From positions 866,369 to 930,368 of the forward strand of contig KL647294.1 of assembly GCA_000727475.1 (NCBI GenBank): DNA of 64,000 bases. The letters are read 5' to 3'. The notes under the pieces were generated by a model. That model was given only the letters and a program-made list of their open reading frames with translations. It ran no database searches and was not told the DNA's origin. The position numbers were made by a program, and so were the translations under genes. Of this stretch, positions 13,525 through 27,600 are shown in pieces; the stretch's first letter is position 1; each line of letters starts with the position of its first letter. Source of the DNA: Sarcocystis neurona (Eukaryota; Apicomplexa; Conoidasida; Eucoccidiorida; Sarcocystidae).

Positions 13525-15186
13525 TTAGCAGTGGCACCTCTTTTCTAATTCTAGAACTCTGCTTTCCAATATGGCCAGTCTGTGGGTTGCATCTTTTGCG
13601 ATTTGCTGAAGTATTAGAGTTGCATCCGCTACTTGGCAGTACATGATGAAAAAACTGCAGCCGCTGGCGAGGAAGAAGCCGAATATGAAGCTGCCAAGCT
13701 TTTTGGACAGTGGGATTTTTGCCGACTTCAGCACTACCTTTTCCTTTACTGGAGCAGTCGGGCCCGCGCCAGGAAGCGCGTCAACGTTGTTTTTCTGATC
13801 CTTTGTGGAAAAGGAGAGGAAAAGCGGGAAAGTTGAAGTTTTTCGCTGCGCCACAATTTTTCGTTCTGCTTCGGAAACCTTCAACTGAGAAACCTCATCG
13901 TTCCTCACACTAGCCCCCCCTGGGAGCGACCTCAACTTCGTACTCGACGGACAGACGCTCTGGCTATTACTCGTACTACCGCTGTTCGCAGATTGAGTCG
14001 TCTTCCCGATTTCTTCACCTTCGCTTTTATTGTTCAAGGCAGTAAACCTTTTGCTAGCTTCGTGTGCCTTGGTAGCCACGAAGGTTTTTGAGTTAGCACT
14101 GGCCTGTCGGCCGGCTGCAGCGGCCGGGTCAGAGCTACAGGTTGCACTGTCGCCACCTGTTTTGTTGATCTTGGCAAGGAAGAAGCTGCGGCTGGCACAA
14201 GACATGAATGGTAATGCAATGAACTCCTCTATTCTGGAGCCCACCAACCAGTTATACCTTCCACTTGAGATTTCTATCTTCAGATTATCCCTGAACACCA
14301 CTGAGTTATTCGTTGCACAGAACGATCTTATACGCGATGCTTCCACCATGCTATACGAGCAGTACGCAGTAGAAGGGGAAACGAATTTTTTACATATGCC
14401 ATTCGTAGGTGGCCCTCGCAGAAGGCCTTTACTTGCATTTGACAGTGCATACAATGGAGTATTTGGAACTAGTGTATCCCGTCCCCAATGCAGCTCGTTA
14501 CGACTTTGTGAAGCGTTATCAGCACTTCCTAGGTTGTTAAATCCGGGTAACCTGGAAGTTGGGTAAGGCTCGCCAGGGCAATGACCGTTGCTGAAGAAAT
14601 TCCCGTCGCAGTTGTCGACAGAATTTTCAGCAGCAAGATTGGAGATGGAAATATTGCTGCCGACCAGAGTATTAACACGAAAACATCTCCCTCTTGTACA
14701 TCGGAAAATCGCGCTCTCGCTGCCGGTGAAGGCATCGTGTGCGCAGCCTGTGCTCCTCCGCGGTACATCCGTAACGGCAGTCAAACTGTGTAAGTGAGCG
14801 GGCCCGCTGAGGGGATTTATCAAAGATGTAGTAGTGCTGCTGCCCTTGACATCAGACGTGATGGTGCGGATGCTGTGTAGCTTTTTCGTGGGGTCATAGG
14901 TTCTCGAGCAGCTGGTAAAAGTGTCTATGCCGGTGTACCTGCTGATTGGTCTTCGCAAAGGCGCATTCATAATGACAGTGGAGGTGCACTCTGCGTCAGC
15001 GCAGCCAGTGAATTTTTTTTTTGCAATGGCGCTAAAGTAGCTCCGGGAAGTGCGGTCGTTTCCTTCTGCCGTGTCAGTAAATTTCCTTTGATGAAGACCT
15101 GCCTGTATTCGGAGCGAACGACGGGAGTGGTGCATCCACCACCACCGACGGACGCTCCAGGAGAAAGATCCGGCGCTCGTCTTCAT
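13525..15186 (-). CDS. Low-complexity protein with C-terminal membrane helix and coiled coil
   Basis: Unrecognised 553-residue open frame starting at a true ATG with AAA just before it, a favourable coccidian context. The first 30 residues are rich in Arg, Trp and Ser and contain almost no acidic residues, compatible with (not proof of) a mitochondrial presequence. Residues about 40-480 are Ser/Thr/Asn-rich and featureless, with a Lys/Glu-rich stretch after about 380. The C-terminus is the best defined part: a basic stretch, a membrane helix at about 498-517 (FIFGFFLASGCSFFIMY), then a short amphipathic helix ending in LESRVLELEKRCHC. This tail looks like a small conserved inner-membrane or ER protein module. 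The low-complexity middle could hide an intron, so the exon structure is uncertain. It is read away from the coiled-coil gene and in the same direction as the eIF2B gene. Confidence 0.6.
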   Translation of the reverse strand: MKTSAGSFSWSVRRWWWMHHSRRSLRIQAGLHQRKFTDTAEGNDRTSRSYFSAIAKKKFTGCADAECTSTVIMNAPLRRPISRYTGIDTFTSCSRTYDPTKKLHSIRTITSDVKGSSTTTSLINPLSGPAHLHSLTAVTDVPRRSTGCAHDAFTGSESAIFRCTRGRCFRVNTLVGSNISISNLAAENSVDNCDGNFFSNGHCPGEPYPTSRLPGFNNLGSADNASQSRNELHWGRDTLVPNTPLYALSNASKGLLRGPPTNGICKKFVSPSTAYCSYSMVEASRIRSFCATNNSVVFRDNLKIEISSGRYNWLVGSRIEEFIALPFMSCASRSFFLAKINKTGGDSATCSSDPAAAAGRQASANSKTFVATKAHEASKRFTALNNKSEGEEIGKTTQSANSGSTSNSQSVCPSSTKLRSLPGGASVRNDEVSQLKVSEAERKIVAQRKTSTFPLFLSFSTKDQKNNVDALPGAGPTAPVKEKVVLKSAKIPLSKKLGSFIFGFFLASGCSFFIMYCQVADATLILQQIAKDATHRLAILESRVLELEKRCHC

Positions 15187-18100
15187 TTTCTCTGCCGTAC
15201 GGCGGCAAAATACGGACTAGACCTCAGTTTCAAGTAGAGACAGAACTATACATCACATTAGAAAAGTGTGTTACCCGTGTGAGTACACAAGTTTGTGCAC
15301 ACAAATACAAGTATATGTATGTATATATACATATATATATTTCTGCCAGCACCTGTATACGTTCATCTGTATCAAGGCACCTACACGCACGCACACACAC
15401 AACCGTAAAGACGATACGATATATTTTCGGTGTGTAGCCTGGGTGAGTGCGGAACTGTATGTCGTCTCCGTGTAGAGTGGGAGCCGCAGGAATTTCCAAC
15501 TACTACTGGGTGTAACGGCACAGCCATCAGCCGGAGTGAAGACGAAACTGAAGGTTACTTCGTCTGTACCTCTGATTGGATAGTAGTACACGGTAGCCAC
15601 GACAGATTACACACTCTCCTTCTGCGTATGAGGGTACAAATGGTGGATCCGAGTCAAGCTTACCAAAAGGATGGTCCCGTCTCTCTCCGAGTAGCTTCGC
15701 ACGTTAATAAATAATAAAATCGCGCTACGTAGATGATACGTATGTGCAGTCAGTGATGCACGAGTCTGGCCACGTCTATATATCTAGGTTTTTTCCTTGC
15801 GTCATTATATGGTCCTCTCTCCACGCCTAATCTTCCAGTGCTCCTGCACGTCGAAACAGGTGACTGTTCAATCCAGCTCTACAAGCAGATGTATGTGTAT
15901 GATATCTGTGCTCCAGCGGGCAACCAATACATATATATACATATATACACATATATGCTTGTGCAGCTTTTATTTGTCTACTACCCTGGGAAGCAAATAT
16001 CAGTAGTTCTTCTAGTGAAAGAGGAAGATTTCGTTCACGCAAATGAAAAGGTACACTCTAAAGTGAAACTATTTTAACGAGAAAGAAGCCTCCTTGGACG
16101 CAAGGAGACATGTCTTATCTCGAACAATGTGAAAAGGTCCGTTCTTTTCGTACTCCGAATACGTAAACATCTTCGCCGGAGACTCGACCCGAAAGGAAAA
16201 AAGTAAACTTCTCCAAGTAACCAGGAGAGTTTGGCGCCCTACATCGGAGTAAAGAACCGCGCAATTTGTAGGAAGTTCTTACTCTGAAAAAGCCCGCTGT
16301 CGCTCTGGCTATATAATTACTTCCTCGCAGGGGACAGCACGCTTTCCTTTTTGTAACAAAATGCTGAAGCAGCTCACCGGGTCACGTCGTTATCCTGTAG
16401 AACGCAGCAGGGGCAGAGTTTTTGTCCAAAAGTTAGTTAAAGCCACGACACGTCCTTCGCGCTTGCAGCTGTTCTGTTCCGCATCCGTCCTTCGCTCTCT
16501 TGCAAACTTGCCTCCGACAAAGAAATAGACACCGCAGAACTAAGACACATGTGAAGCACGTCTCACGAGAAAACACGGCGAAGAAACGCCGTCGTTACAA
16601 ACGAAATGCGGAAAACGCCGCGAAAACGCGCATTCTCGCGTGTCAGAGGTGGAAAGAGACAAAAAGATCTTTACGTGGAGTTGTTAGACTGGACGTGGGG
16701 GACAGAAAATTTCGAAATGTTGAAATAACTGAATTAAAATATACGTAAAACAACGCCGGAGAGTATGTAGAGTGCAGCGGCGATTAAGTCGGCAGGTGCA
16801 ATTTGCTGTAAAGCCTGGAAGGAGGCTTCGTCTGTATGCACGAAGGCATACACGCGTGTAAATCGATCTTCTCACGATGAAAAGGCAGACCCTACGGTGG
16901 AATTTATCGAATTCGGTATGTCGAGAAAGGAAAGTACTGTTGCATTCAGGACGGAGATGAGAGAGCTGCTCGCTGTGCGCGGACTTGAGTCACCTGCTTC
17001 GAAATTGCAGGGAATTTGACTAAGTCGTACGCGAGGACAGAACTTCCGGATTCAGACGCACACACGCATCTCGTCTTTCTTACGTAAACCTTTGACGACA
17101 GCTCCAGAATCGCCACATTGCACTTTCGAGGCCCTGAGGTTCCACCTATCGTTTAGTCTAGATAGCGTTCAAAACACTGCACCAGTGTAAGGCGTAGTAT
17201 CTCCGCCGCGCAAAATTATTCCGGCAAGAAGATATAGAAGAAAGATCATATGTGCTCTCTGCTGGAGAAATACAAAACGTTGATTTTTCTCTCTGCTGTT
17301 GAGAACTTCTTTCACAGGAACTCCCTTTGTATTTGAACACAATGTCCTTGCAAACCACATATCTTTATTGTCGATTGAATATGTCCTCAGTGAATATTGG
17401 CGTGCGCATGTACGTTTGATGCACACACAGTGTTATGGTGTGTAACTTCGGCAGTTTTAATGAGTGCTTTGTGCGCCGATGCGTCACAGGTCTATCTGCT
17501 GAGGCGCATTCATAGCTGTTAGTCGCACAAAATCATAGGATGAGGAATTTCCACGAAAGTCATGTGTCTTCGGGGAGGAAAGTTTCATAAAAAGTCAAGG
17601 AGTCGCCCTCGATTGTATCTGTTGTATACACGCAGGTTCAAAAAAGGACAAATGAATAACGCCCATTCAGCTGGGCGTCACCAGGTCCAGTCCACAGAAT
17701 GCGCAGGAAAACTTTGATTGCACACGCTGAGAGAAGAGGACACCAGCGATTCGCTGGGGCAGAAGAGGCTTAAATTCGTACGAGAGAGGACCTAACTTTT
17801 GAGTTAAAGGCGAGTTCAGTGGAAAAAGGTGAAGTGTATAGGGTAGACAGAGATCAGTTGCTCCATTTTAGGGGAAAAAATTGCACTATAGCTGGGAAGC
17901 TCAGTGGATGAAGGAACGAATCTTCATCCTCTTCACAGTGAAAGAAGTAAAGCGCAAGAGGTGGACGCAATGTGGAAAGCGTTCAACAACTTGCACACCG
18001 GCCTACACCGACACGCCGCTCTCTATGAAATGATATGGAAAAACACAAGTGTATTGTTCTCTACGAAAAATATCCACAGACGCGAAAGTCCTCCCAATGC

Positions 18101-21100
18101 AAGCTAGGAACACACATGTTCTCAGGGCAAACTCTAAAAGGTAGCCCAGGCGGCACGGCTACCATGTACGCATGCACAGGGGAAACCTACGCTTCTGCCT
18201 CCTCCTGTTACACCGGATCCAGACGCACGCATGCGACGGGCACCGCAGCTGTATGTAGATGTGTAAACATGTACGTATGAAGGGTTTAGTTGTCCGTATA
18301 CGTAGTCGTGCTACATACAATCTATACGTGCATACGAGATATCTATACGTATGTGTAACTTTAAAGATGGGTGCGCATGCGCTTTCCGGATACGTATCCG
18401 TGCAACATACTACCTGTATCTGCATCGGATATATATATATATATGTATATTCAAGTAACGATGGATGCACACATGCACTCCGTACCAGCGGGAAGAGAGC
18501 CAGAAGAAGAGTGAAGAGGAAAAAAAACATTCTCGCCTAATTTGGACAAGGTAACAGCACGCTATACACATACATACAATGAATATATATATATATATAA
18601 ATATATACATGTATATTCACATACATACGTATACACCCGTGTATGTAAGTGTATGAATATATATATATATGTATACATATATGTGGATCTCTGTGTGGAC
18701 GCACCGTCATGTAGGTGTGTACCAAATTCCCTCATGCTCTTGCTCTTTGACGAATACTGTAACAAAAAGTGTGCGTAACTGATGCCCCCCTATAGGTGCG
18801 GTGGGTCTACATACTGGTCCTGCGGCTCGCACTGCAGCGCTCCCTTCGCTTTTGTCTACGTTTCGAAGCTGAGGCACCGTTTCGCGTGGCGCTATGTTAC
18901 ATTTGCCAAGTGCACCTCAACGCTCTTCTTCCATCTACCTATATAAATGGTAAACAAGGAATCGAACACGCACACACACATAAACTTCAACTTTGGCTGC
19001 CCACAAGCAACCAAATAGTAAGTCTCTAAATTTCCCGGAGAACCACTTTCAGTGGCCTTCCCATGCCTGCGTGGTTTGACACTGCAAAAACCTCTACAGC
19101 GACGTTGCATATGCTGGCATTTCCTGTATGACGAATAGAACGAGATAGTCCTCCAGTGTCGGGGACACCTACACGAATGGCGCCGGTAGCCATACGGGAT
19201 GTCGCGCAGGAACACCGTTCATAATGAAGAAGGGCACGTTTGGACTACACAGCGCTGAGACGTGCAGGGATACAAGTCAAGCTGGAACGACCACATAACT
19301 CCCAAAGACTGATAGTTGCACGGCCGCGAACCTCTATGTCACTCTGGTAGATTCACACTACATAGAAGCCCTGAATTTGTGTTGTTTGGGCGTTGGCTTC
19401 TTCCGTGTTCACGCGTTTTGTACTCCTTTCGTGGAACTGAGCACACCTTCCGACATACACCGCTCCGGAGCTAATGCGAAGATAAATTGCCCTGCACAGC
19501 AATTCCAGTCGAAACTGGAAACAAGTATTCGTTCAACAGCGTGCTTGCAATCTTAAGATGGATGAATAATCACCTGCTGCAGTTTCGCTGAAGTCCGGGA
19601 AGCTTCATTAACAATAATACGCGGGAAGCCGCTCCATGCAGAGGGCGTGCTACACGCTTCCATTCACCCCAAATGTGAAGTGCCTGCAATTCCTCTTTTA
19701 GGCACTGTATCTGAAAGTTTCACGCCGCCTTCCTTGACATCCGTAGTTGCACGGGTAAGTCGCAAAAAGTAGAGCATCTTCTCCATAAATACAAAGAAGC
19801 AACAACCACCCACCAAATACATGAAGGAAAAACATTCTGTCGTTGCTTTTTGACAGGGCAAACGGCACGCGTGAAAATTAAACACAAAGTGCTCCGCTGT
19901 TTTCATAAACAAATGAGGTCATCCCCTGAAGACGCAAGAGTGTTGAAGATCGACAACACTCGGTGTCTCCCTCGTACTCTCAGCGCAAGATAACTGGTTT
20001 CATGGTCAGCCGTGAAGAAACGGAAAAACGCCGTGTGACGGAACGCGCAACAATGTTCACCTGTTTTACATTCGGGAAACTTTCGGCAGATACATTCACA
20101 GCTGCCAGATAGTAGCACAGCAGGTGGTAAGTTGACAGCTTTCCCTTTGGAAAGGCTGCAACTAACGCAGACACAGCCCCCACGGTGTGGAACTCGGGAG
20201 TGGATAGCCCGTAGCTATGGTCACACCGGCAACTCTCAAATACGGTATCCCCCTTGCACCGGATAACGAAGAAGCATACTGCGCGTATCTCTTGTCAGGG
20301 TCAACCCAACCCGGCAACGTCTCAGCACCTTAACAGTTCCGTCCTGTCTGATGACAGATGGGGAACGTACGGGAATAAATGGTAATCGTTCTTTCACAAT
20401 AAGCACAGCAACACGGGTGAAGTAGCTTTTTCACCACGGCTTTCCAGCTCCACACTATAGCCTTTGATTCTCCGTGAAGCAACAACAGGCGGCGAGGTGC
20501 TCTCTTTCATCAAATGCTGCGTGCTTGCATCACGCGAGGAAAACGGGAGAACTCCATGTTGCACAAAGCTCTGTGCTTCGAGAACCATCTTGAAAGCAGG
20601 TGCGCGTACACCGTCTTCACTCCCGGAAGTATCTCAGAAAAAGCTGGTCTCAGCGTAACGTACTGCCGGCAGTGCCAGAATGCAGGTGCGCTTCCATTGC
20701 TTGTCAGAAACGCTATTGTTCACGAACGTTCGCGGTGCACTCGGTGTCATTCCAGCTGTTGTTATCTATTCTCCCGGCCGCATCGTTAAACAAACACTTG
20801 AAGGGAAAGTTGCCTCTGCTCCAGAGAGGCGCACCAGAGCTGCAACCCACACAAGGGTCCTTTTACTCTACAAGGGGCTGCTAGTGACACACGAATTTTT
20901 CTGTCCGACGTTCACAATGATTTCGTGGCGCAGAGACTGGCACATTTTTGCATCGTCGAGTTAGGGCAGCGGCTGCCCGCATGACGGCGTTCTGCAGTGT
21001 AGACTGCACAGACGACCGAATACATTTTCTACTTGGCACGCCTTCAAGTGAGTCAGTGTAAACTTATTCGTCCGCGTCCGTTGCTTCTTTGGCACCTGGA

Positions 21101-21408
21101 GAGGCGGCAGATTTCTGGTAACTATCCACGTATATCGCGTGGCGGGATGTGCACTCGTGCAGCGCATGGTGTCACATGTACCAAATAATCTTTACCATTT
21201 TCAGAAAGAAAACAAGCGCCAAATACATTTTTCCCGTTCGAATGTGTTTCGGCACGACTGGATGATGAGCTCGCAGCTGCCCCTACTAATTTTGCCAGCT
21301 TTAACGACGATGCAGCCGTCGAAGTCCGTCAGGTGTAGTAACGCGCTGTATTTGCACTAGACACCAGCAAGTAAATCTAGATTCTCCAGTTCGCGCGTGT
21401 GCGTGAAT
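15187..21408. other. Spacer with microsatellites, no supported gene
   Basis: About 6.2 kb without a convincing coding region. It contains TA/CA-type repeats around 15300-15400, 15930-15955, 18429-18444, 18581-18608 and 18656-18675. Short frames that cross these are repeat-derived (Tyr-Ile, Tyr-Thr, Cys-Val). An 82-residue Lys/Arg-rich frame at 16500-16748 has no family resemblance and I do not call it. Confidence 0.5.
18581..18608. repeat. TA microsatellite
   Basis: Alternating A/T run, one of several between 18.4 and 18.7 kb, flanked by CA/TG-rich sequence. Confidence 0.85.
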
Positions 21409-21638
21409 CTATACAACTGCGTACAAGTCGAGATCTTCGACATCGTAGCGCTGCTGGGCTAGGAAAAACAAGCACGAAGGGTCCACGGGTCCTATTTCGG
21501 TTATGAACACGGCTAGCAAAGTATCTGGAATGTAGTCGTACTTCGGGATCCTGTTAAAAAGGCGGCAGCAGCCACAGTGCAACACAGACAAATTTTTCAG
21601 GTATTCATCTGCACTAGCGCATACATATCTCTCCCTCC

Positions 21639-21669
<31 letters not shown>

Positions 21670-24600
21670 TGTATTCACCTAGGTGTACGTATCTCTGTGT
21701 ACATATAAGTGTATTTGCTGACGCGCTTCAGACGCTATTATACCCGGTGAGAACACAACTGCGAATGCTAACATTACTAAACACGTACGTGTGCCTGTCT
21801 ATCAGTCTATGTATCTCTCTCCCTCTGTCTCTCTCTCTATATATACACATGTACGTACACCGTCAGGTACACAGACTACAAGATGTGACACAGTTGTGAC
21901 GCATATAGTCGCGCGCACCCCGTGAAAAGCGAAGCAAACACAAGTCCACAGACGACAGATGTTCGCCGTGAATGAAGTCCTTGCGGCACTTTGGTTGGTC
22001 ATTCGTATACGGTAGTAGGGGTCGAGAGATACTGCTAAATATGGACGAATAATTGAACGACTTGTCCAGTGTGACATGGCTTCTGGCTCGTCCTGTCCCT
22101 TCTTCGCCCTCAGCACGCTGTCGAGTTGGCAGGAAAAGTGTATCTGCTACAAAGCGCCGGTGCCCGCCCCCACTCTGCAACGTTACAGCGAAGGCAACGA
22201 GGTGGCCGTGGAACTTCAAAAGTAGTGCTACATGTGTGTCCACAAATTTCCCTAACAGCCGGCCGTAATCCTGCAGAAGCTAGAGCACTACACATGTTCC
22301 CTCCCCGCCGCCTTTTAGAGCGACGCCCCATCGACCTTTTCTCCTGTATCCGCACAAATCTTTTTTTAGCGTGATTTCCGCGCATTTTGACGCTGTCACC
22401 ATGAACAATGCCGCTCTAGACAGCGGAACAAACTTGTCTCTCGTGTGACTGTGAAGAAGTTCCCTCCGAACTGTCGGTCAGCTAGCATTGCAAATGGGAA
22501 GAGAAGTGCGAAGCCGCTGATACTTCTCCAGAAAGGCGTCCGATATGATGAACCATGCAGAGGCATACATGTATATACATAAGTCCACTCAGAGGGACAC
22601 ACATTCGCGAATAAATAAATCTCTTTCTCTCTCTCTCTCTATATATATATATATCTATGTATAACATATACGTATCCATATATACGTATACAGATGCCAT
22701 GTGTGCACCCCGGCCGTGGCGAACGTACCGGACGCTCACATTTCGCAGCTCCGGCAGGTCAGGTAGCACCTGCAGTAGCAAAGAACATATCCAGCAATAA
22801 GAGCGGCTCCCTGCGCCAACAGGTTGGCTGTTTCGGCTTGTTGTCCCTTGCAGGCGGCTACACCGCCGCGTACACAGGCCTGCAACTCCTACGTGCGCTA
22901 GGCATGCAACGGTGGATTTTGAAAACACGTGTTGCAAGCTAGATCGAGGAAAGAGATAAGTTCAAACTCCTTCTCCTGTGATACGGAAAGCTGCAGTGGC
23001 GCTGCGGGGCCGCAAGGTCGCCCACGAGTTCTGCAGGTGTGTCGCAGAAGAAGGAAACTGACTCCTTCCGCCTCTACCGATAGTGCTGGAAAGTTCTACA
23101 CACCAAGCCGTTTTACTGCTGTCGCTTTCGGCGTGACTCATTATAGTAACTCTCTCTGTCTGTCTCTCTCTGCAGCAAGTGCAGTGCAGCAGAAAGTTTG
23201 ACATAGGCGTCCTACTGCTGTCTGATGAACGACGGATTTCTCTTCAGCAGCTGCAACCTGCCACAAAGACAGGTTCACAGACACAGAGACTTGCGCAGAG
23301 TACAGACACACAAAAACAAAAGCGCTGCGGTGTACTTACAGCCGAAGGAGATAGTAACTGGTTGCGGGAGTGCTGGTCGTACAGCGGCAGGTGGGTTAGT
23401 TTGAAGAGAGGCGCCACCACCATCACTGGCCGATTGTAGATCTACAGGAAACACATCGCATGAGCAAAGCGCCGCGTCCACAAAGAATACAAAAGGCAGG
23501 ACAAGGAAATGGGAGAAAAAAAAGGTAATGTCGGCATGTGTGCCCGGTGTATCCAGACTAAACCAGTACTGTTGCGTCGAATTTACCTTCGCTGCCTCCG
23601 CCACGTAACGCGCTCCGCTTAAAGCCACCGCGCCTCCCGAAGACAAAATGGCTCGAGTGCCTGCGTATATTCAACGCGTACGCAGTCCGGGCACAGACAC
23701 ACCAGGCAGAACACCCACGTGTCCACAGGTGGGCACGCCTACACCTTCACAAACATACAGACACACATCCACGCGTCACAAACGCAACGCAGTCACCAGC
23801 TCACCCACCCATCTACCAACACGCAGGCACGTACCATAGACGAGCACGCGCCCGAGGAGTTACACGTACATCCAGACATTTGAATCGACACACACACACA
23901 CGTGTATGTACGAATCACACAAACGTACGGTGCCCGAGGCGTTAAGCACACGAAGACCCGCGCGTATGAATCTCTGTCTGATGTCTTTACGCGCGGGGGT
24001 ATCCGCGCAGACAGTCACCGGTACACGAGAGCGAAAGAGAGAGGACGAGCCAACGGCCTAGCAACGTGTGGAAACACTGCAAGGTTTGCTGCCAGCTTGA
24101 TATCCGTCCCGACCTTGGTTCAGTGTCTACGTGTTGACCATGCCGGACAGCTCCACTACTGAAGCGTTTCGAGAAGATTGAGTCCAGAAGCTCCTGGTGG
24201 GTCACTTGCAGGCCTCTTAGTCAGTTGAAACGGGGAGAACCTCCTAAGGCGATGCATACATCTGTCTATGTCGCGGAGCGGACGTTCGCGTCTACGCATA
24301 TTGACGTGTGTTTGTAGTACATGGACAGAGTCAAATAAGTAGTTAGCGGAGTGAACTACACCGGCAATGAAGCAGAGACGGGCCTTCGTCGGCGGTCGCA
24401 AGCAACACGTCCGTACATAAAGACTCGTGCCCAGGACTCCATCCTCCGACACTGACGTCGCGCCTTCTCATAACGGCAGCAAGTGCGTCTCCCGCAACAG
24501 CACACCAGAGGACACCGCAGCAGGATAATCTTCTTCCGCGTGTACGCCTGTCTTCTTCAAAATGCAGCTGCTGCTCACCAAACTGTTGGCAAAGACGCGT

Positions 24601-27600
24601 GTAGCTACAGGTCACGGAAACATCCTTTGTTCTCGCTCGACTGCTCGCCTCCCGCGAACGGCCCCGTCCACCTCATACCACCACCTCACAAGAGTAGCAC
24701 ATGTGGACACTAGGCAGCCGCGTGTGGCACCTGTCACATGGGTACATGCGCGACTGTTGGGTGGTGGAGCGCTCGTTCGTGCGCAAAGGCTCTCTCGCAC
24801 CCCTTCAGTGTTCAGTCATCTTGTGCCTCTTTGCTGAAATATATATATATATGTATATGAATGTACAGATATAACGGCTACAGCGGAATGCACGAACGCC
24901 CTGTAACATTCCTGCTCACCACATAGATGAGCATTTCTATATCTGAGAAGATGTAAGACACCACAGAAGAGACACATAAGTATACGTACACACACACATA
25001 CACACAGAGACACAAGTCACATGGCTCCCCACGAACGCAGGACAGAGGCACGTACTGCTACGCACACACGTACACACGCAGTACACACATCCATCCACAG
25101 ATACATGCGCCGCATAAAGATGTGTATTTTCTACGTGCACCACGCAGGAGAAACACACTCACTCACACGCAACAGACATCTTCTCCATCCGCAGTATTAA
25201 CACATCTGCATACATACGCTACGTACGCGGGCCTGTGGAGTGAGTCGAACCAACAGTAGTGTCTGTGCCTCCCCAGGAAGAGACGCACTGTCCGCAGGGA
25301 CGCAAGGAGTCGTCCTACGTACCTAGAAGCACCTTGTCCACCTTGTGTATGACGGTGAGCAGCGCAGCATCAGCAACGTAAGCTGTTTTGATGCCAGCTG
25401 CAACGAGTCTTTCCGCCATTTTCTTTCCGCCTTGCTCCGTATCTCCACCGAGGACGAGCACCTGGAAGCTGCAGCGCACGCGTCCTTTCTTCTTCTTCTT
25501 CCTGCTACTGTGAGTGGCACCCTCCCCCTGGTTTTTCCGGTGCAGCTGCGTGCGGAGTAGCAGCATTTCCCACACGTACGCACACAGAGCATACCAGAGA
25601 GCACGCAGTCGCAGCAGCACCGCCACCAGCACGCGCCACGCGTTCACACACGTACGTACACACACGCAGTAGCAGCGCGAGAACGAAGCAGCTGCGGCGC
25701 CAGCAGCACGTGCATCCCACACATTCACACACAGGCTCAGAGCAGCAGAGCGGGAAAGATACAGCTGCAGCGGCAGCAGCCCCCGGGCAACACACACACG
25801 CGCACACCGAGCAGCAAAAAAACAGCGGGAAAGACACAGCTGCGTACGCGTGCCCCACACAGCGGTAGCTACGAAGAGGCACTCCCCTTCACAGCTGCTG
25901 CTCACATACGACACGGAAAAATAAGCAGCGGCACCAAGAAGACGAACCAGCTGCATCGGCAGCAGCAGCCCACACGGACGAGCGAGGAAGGATCACACAC
26001 GCAAGTGATGGCAGCACTACGGGCAAGACGGGTCAACCAGCAGGGGGCTCTAGAGCGGCAACGGCGTGTGCAGCACACGAGAGCAGGGCACCGGCGCATG
26101 CGGCGCGGCGTAGCAGCAGCAACACACGTGGTAGAAGAGCAGCAACAGCAGCAACGGCGGCGGCAGTCGACGAAGGTGAGCAGTTGCAGTGCTTCACCGC
26201 AGCCGCCTTCACGTCCTTCGTATATGTGCCGACGTGGCTAGTAAGTAACACAAGCGTCACTTGAAGCTACGGACGATATGTACACACGTAGTATTCACGT
26301 GTGGACATGTATATGTATCCGTGTGTGTATGTATACATGCGCATACAAACAAACTTACGTACACGTTCATGTATATATGTATGCACACACATACGTATCT
26401 GTATGTATTACGTATGTATACACATATATGTACATATGTGTCTAAATATGCGCCAACGAATGTACGTACGTTTGCATCTGCGTCTTAAGATGTACGTACA
26501 TGAGTCCGCTGCGTACGTATGTACATATGTGTGTATATGTTTATAAATATACATATGTATATAATTATATGTGTATACCTTTCTGGGCGTATCTACGTGC
26601 GTGTGTGCACACACACACGTCCATACTTAGACACACATAGGGATACGAGCATGTGTAAGTCTGTTGTCAACGTTCGTACATATGTATATGAGGAGACTGA
26701 GCGCCCAGGCGGTTTGTCTGCAAAGAAGCAAACGTACTGCTTTAAGAAGTCTTTCAACAGCCAGTGAATATCCGTAGGTGAGGATGCAGTCGCCGTTCGA
26801 GAAGCACGCCGTGCGCACGTCCTCGCCTTCCTCCCACGCGGTATCGACCTCTGCCACCAACTCACTAATGCCCTGGGGACCCGGCACGTCGCACGCGCAG
26901 CAGCAGCATCCGCAGCGCAGAGACAGAGAGGCAGGCACACACACACACCCACACACACACACATATACCAGAGGAAAAAGCTAGAAATGACACGGAGCTG
27001 GGAGACGCAACTGTCGAAGACAGTGTCCTTTTCTGGTGCCCTCTTCACAGGCATGGAGGAGACACGCACGTGGCATTACCACCAGGAATGTACGCCACAC
27101 CTGCGGAGGGGACGAGGATAACTAGCGGGCGGCACCAGCAGCAGCAGCTGCCACCCGAAACCAGCACTGAGGCATGCAACACCGATGGCTGTAGCACTCG
27201 GAGCAGCAATGCACCTAACAGGACCGCACGTGGCGGCGGCAGTTGCAACGCGTGGAGCAGCAATGCGGTCGGGCGGTGGAGGAACGCAACTAAAGGCAAG
27301 GGAGAGGCACCCCACAGCCCCACAAAAACCAACTCCACGCCCAAGTGGCGGAATCAGCAGTGCCCCCGCTGCTGAATCGCTGCTCCCGCTGCTGCAGTAG
27401 GACTACCAGTGTTGTTCTGTTGCTGCTGCTGGTGCTGTGATATAACTACCGTTGCTGCTATTTGGCTGTTCCCGTTGTCATACATTTATATGTATATATA
27501 TATACCCTGCTGCTACGGCTACTGTGTCACTGGTCCTGCTGTTGGTTTGTAACTTTTGGCGTTCTGCGAGTGCGACTAGGGTCGCATGTGTTGACGTGCT

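Noticed and set aside
14030..14566. 178-codon plus-strand open frame
   Set aside because: It is antisense to the 553-residue minus-strand gene, which has the better start context and a definite membrane tail.
25240..25320. Minus-strand GGTTCGACTC resembling a tRNA B box
   Set aside because: The flanking bases cannot form a T stem and no A box or acceptor stem is visible.
26301..26546. Tyr/Cys/Val-rich frames across the microsatellite field
   Set aside because: They are direct translations of TATG/TACA/CA repeats inside an intron.
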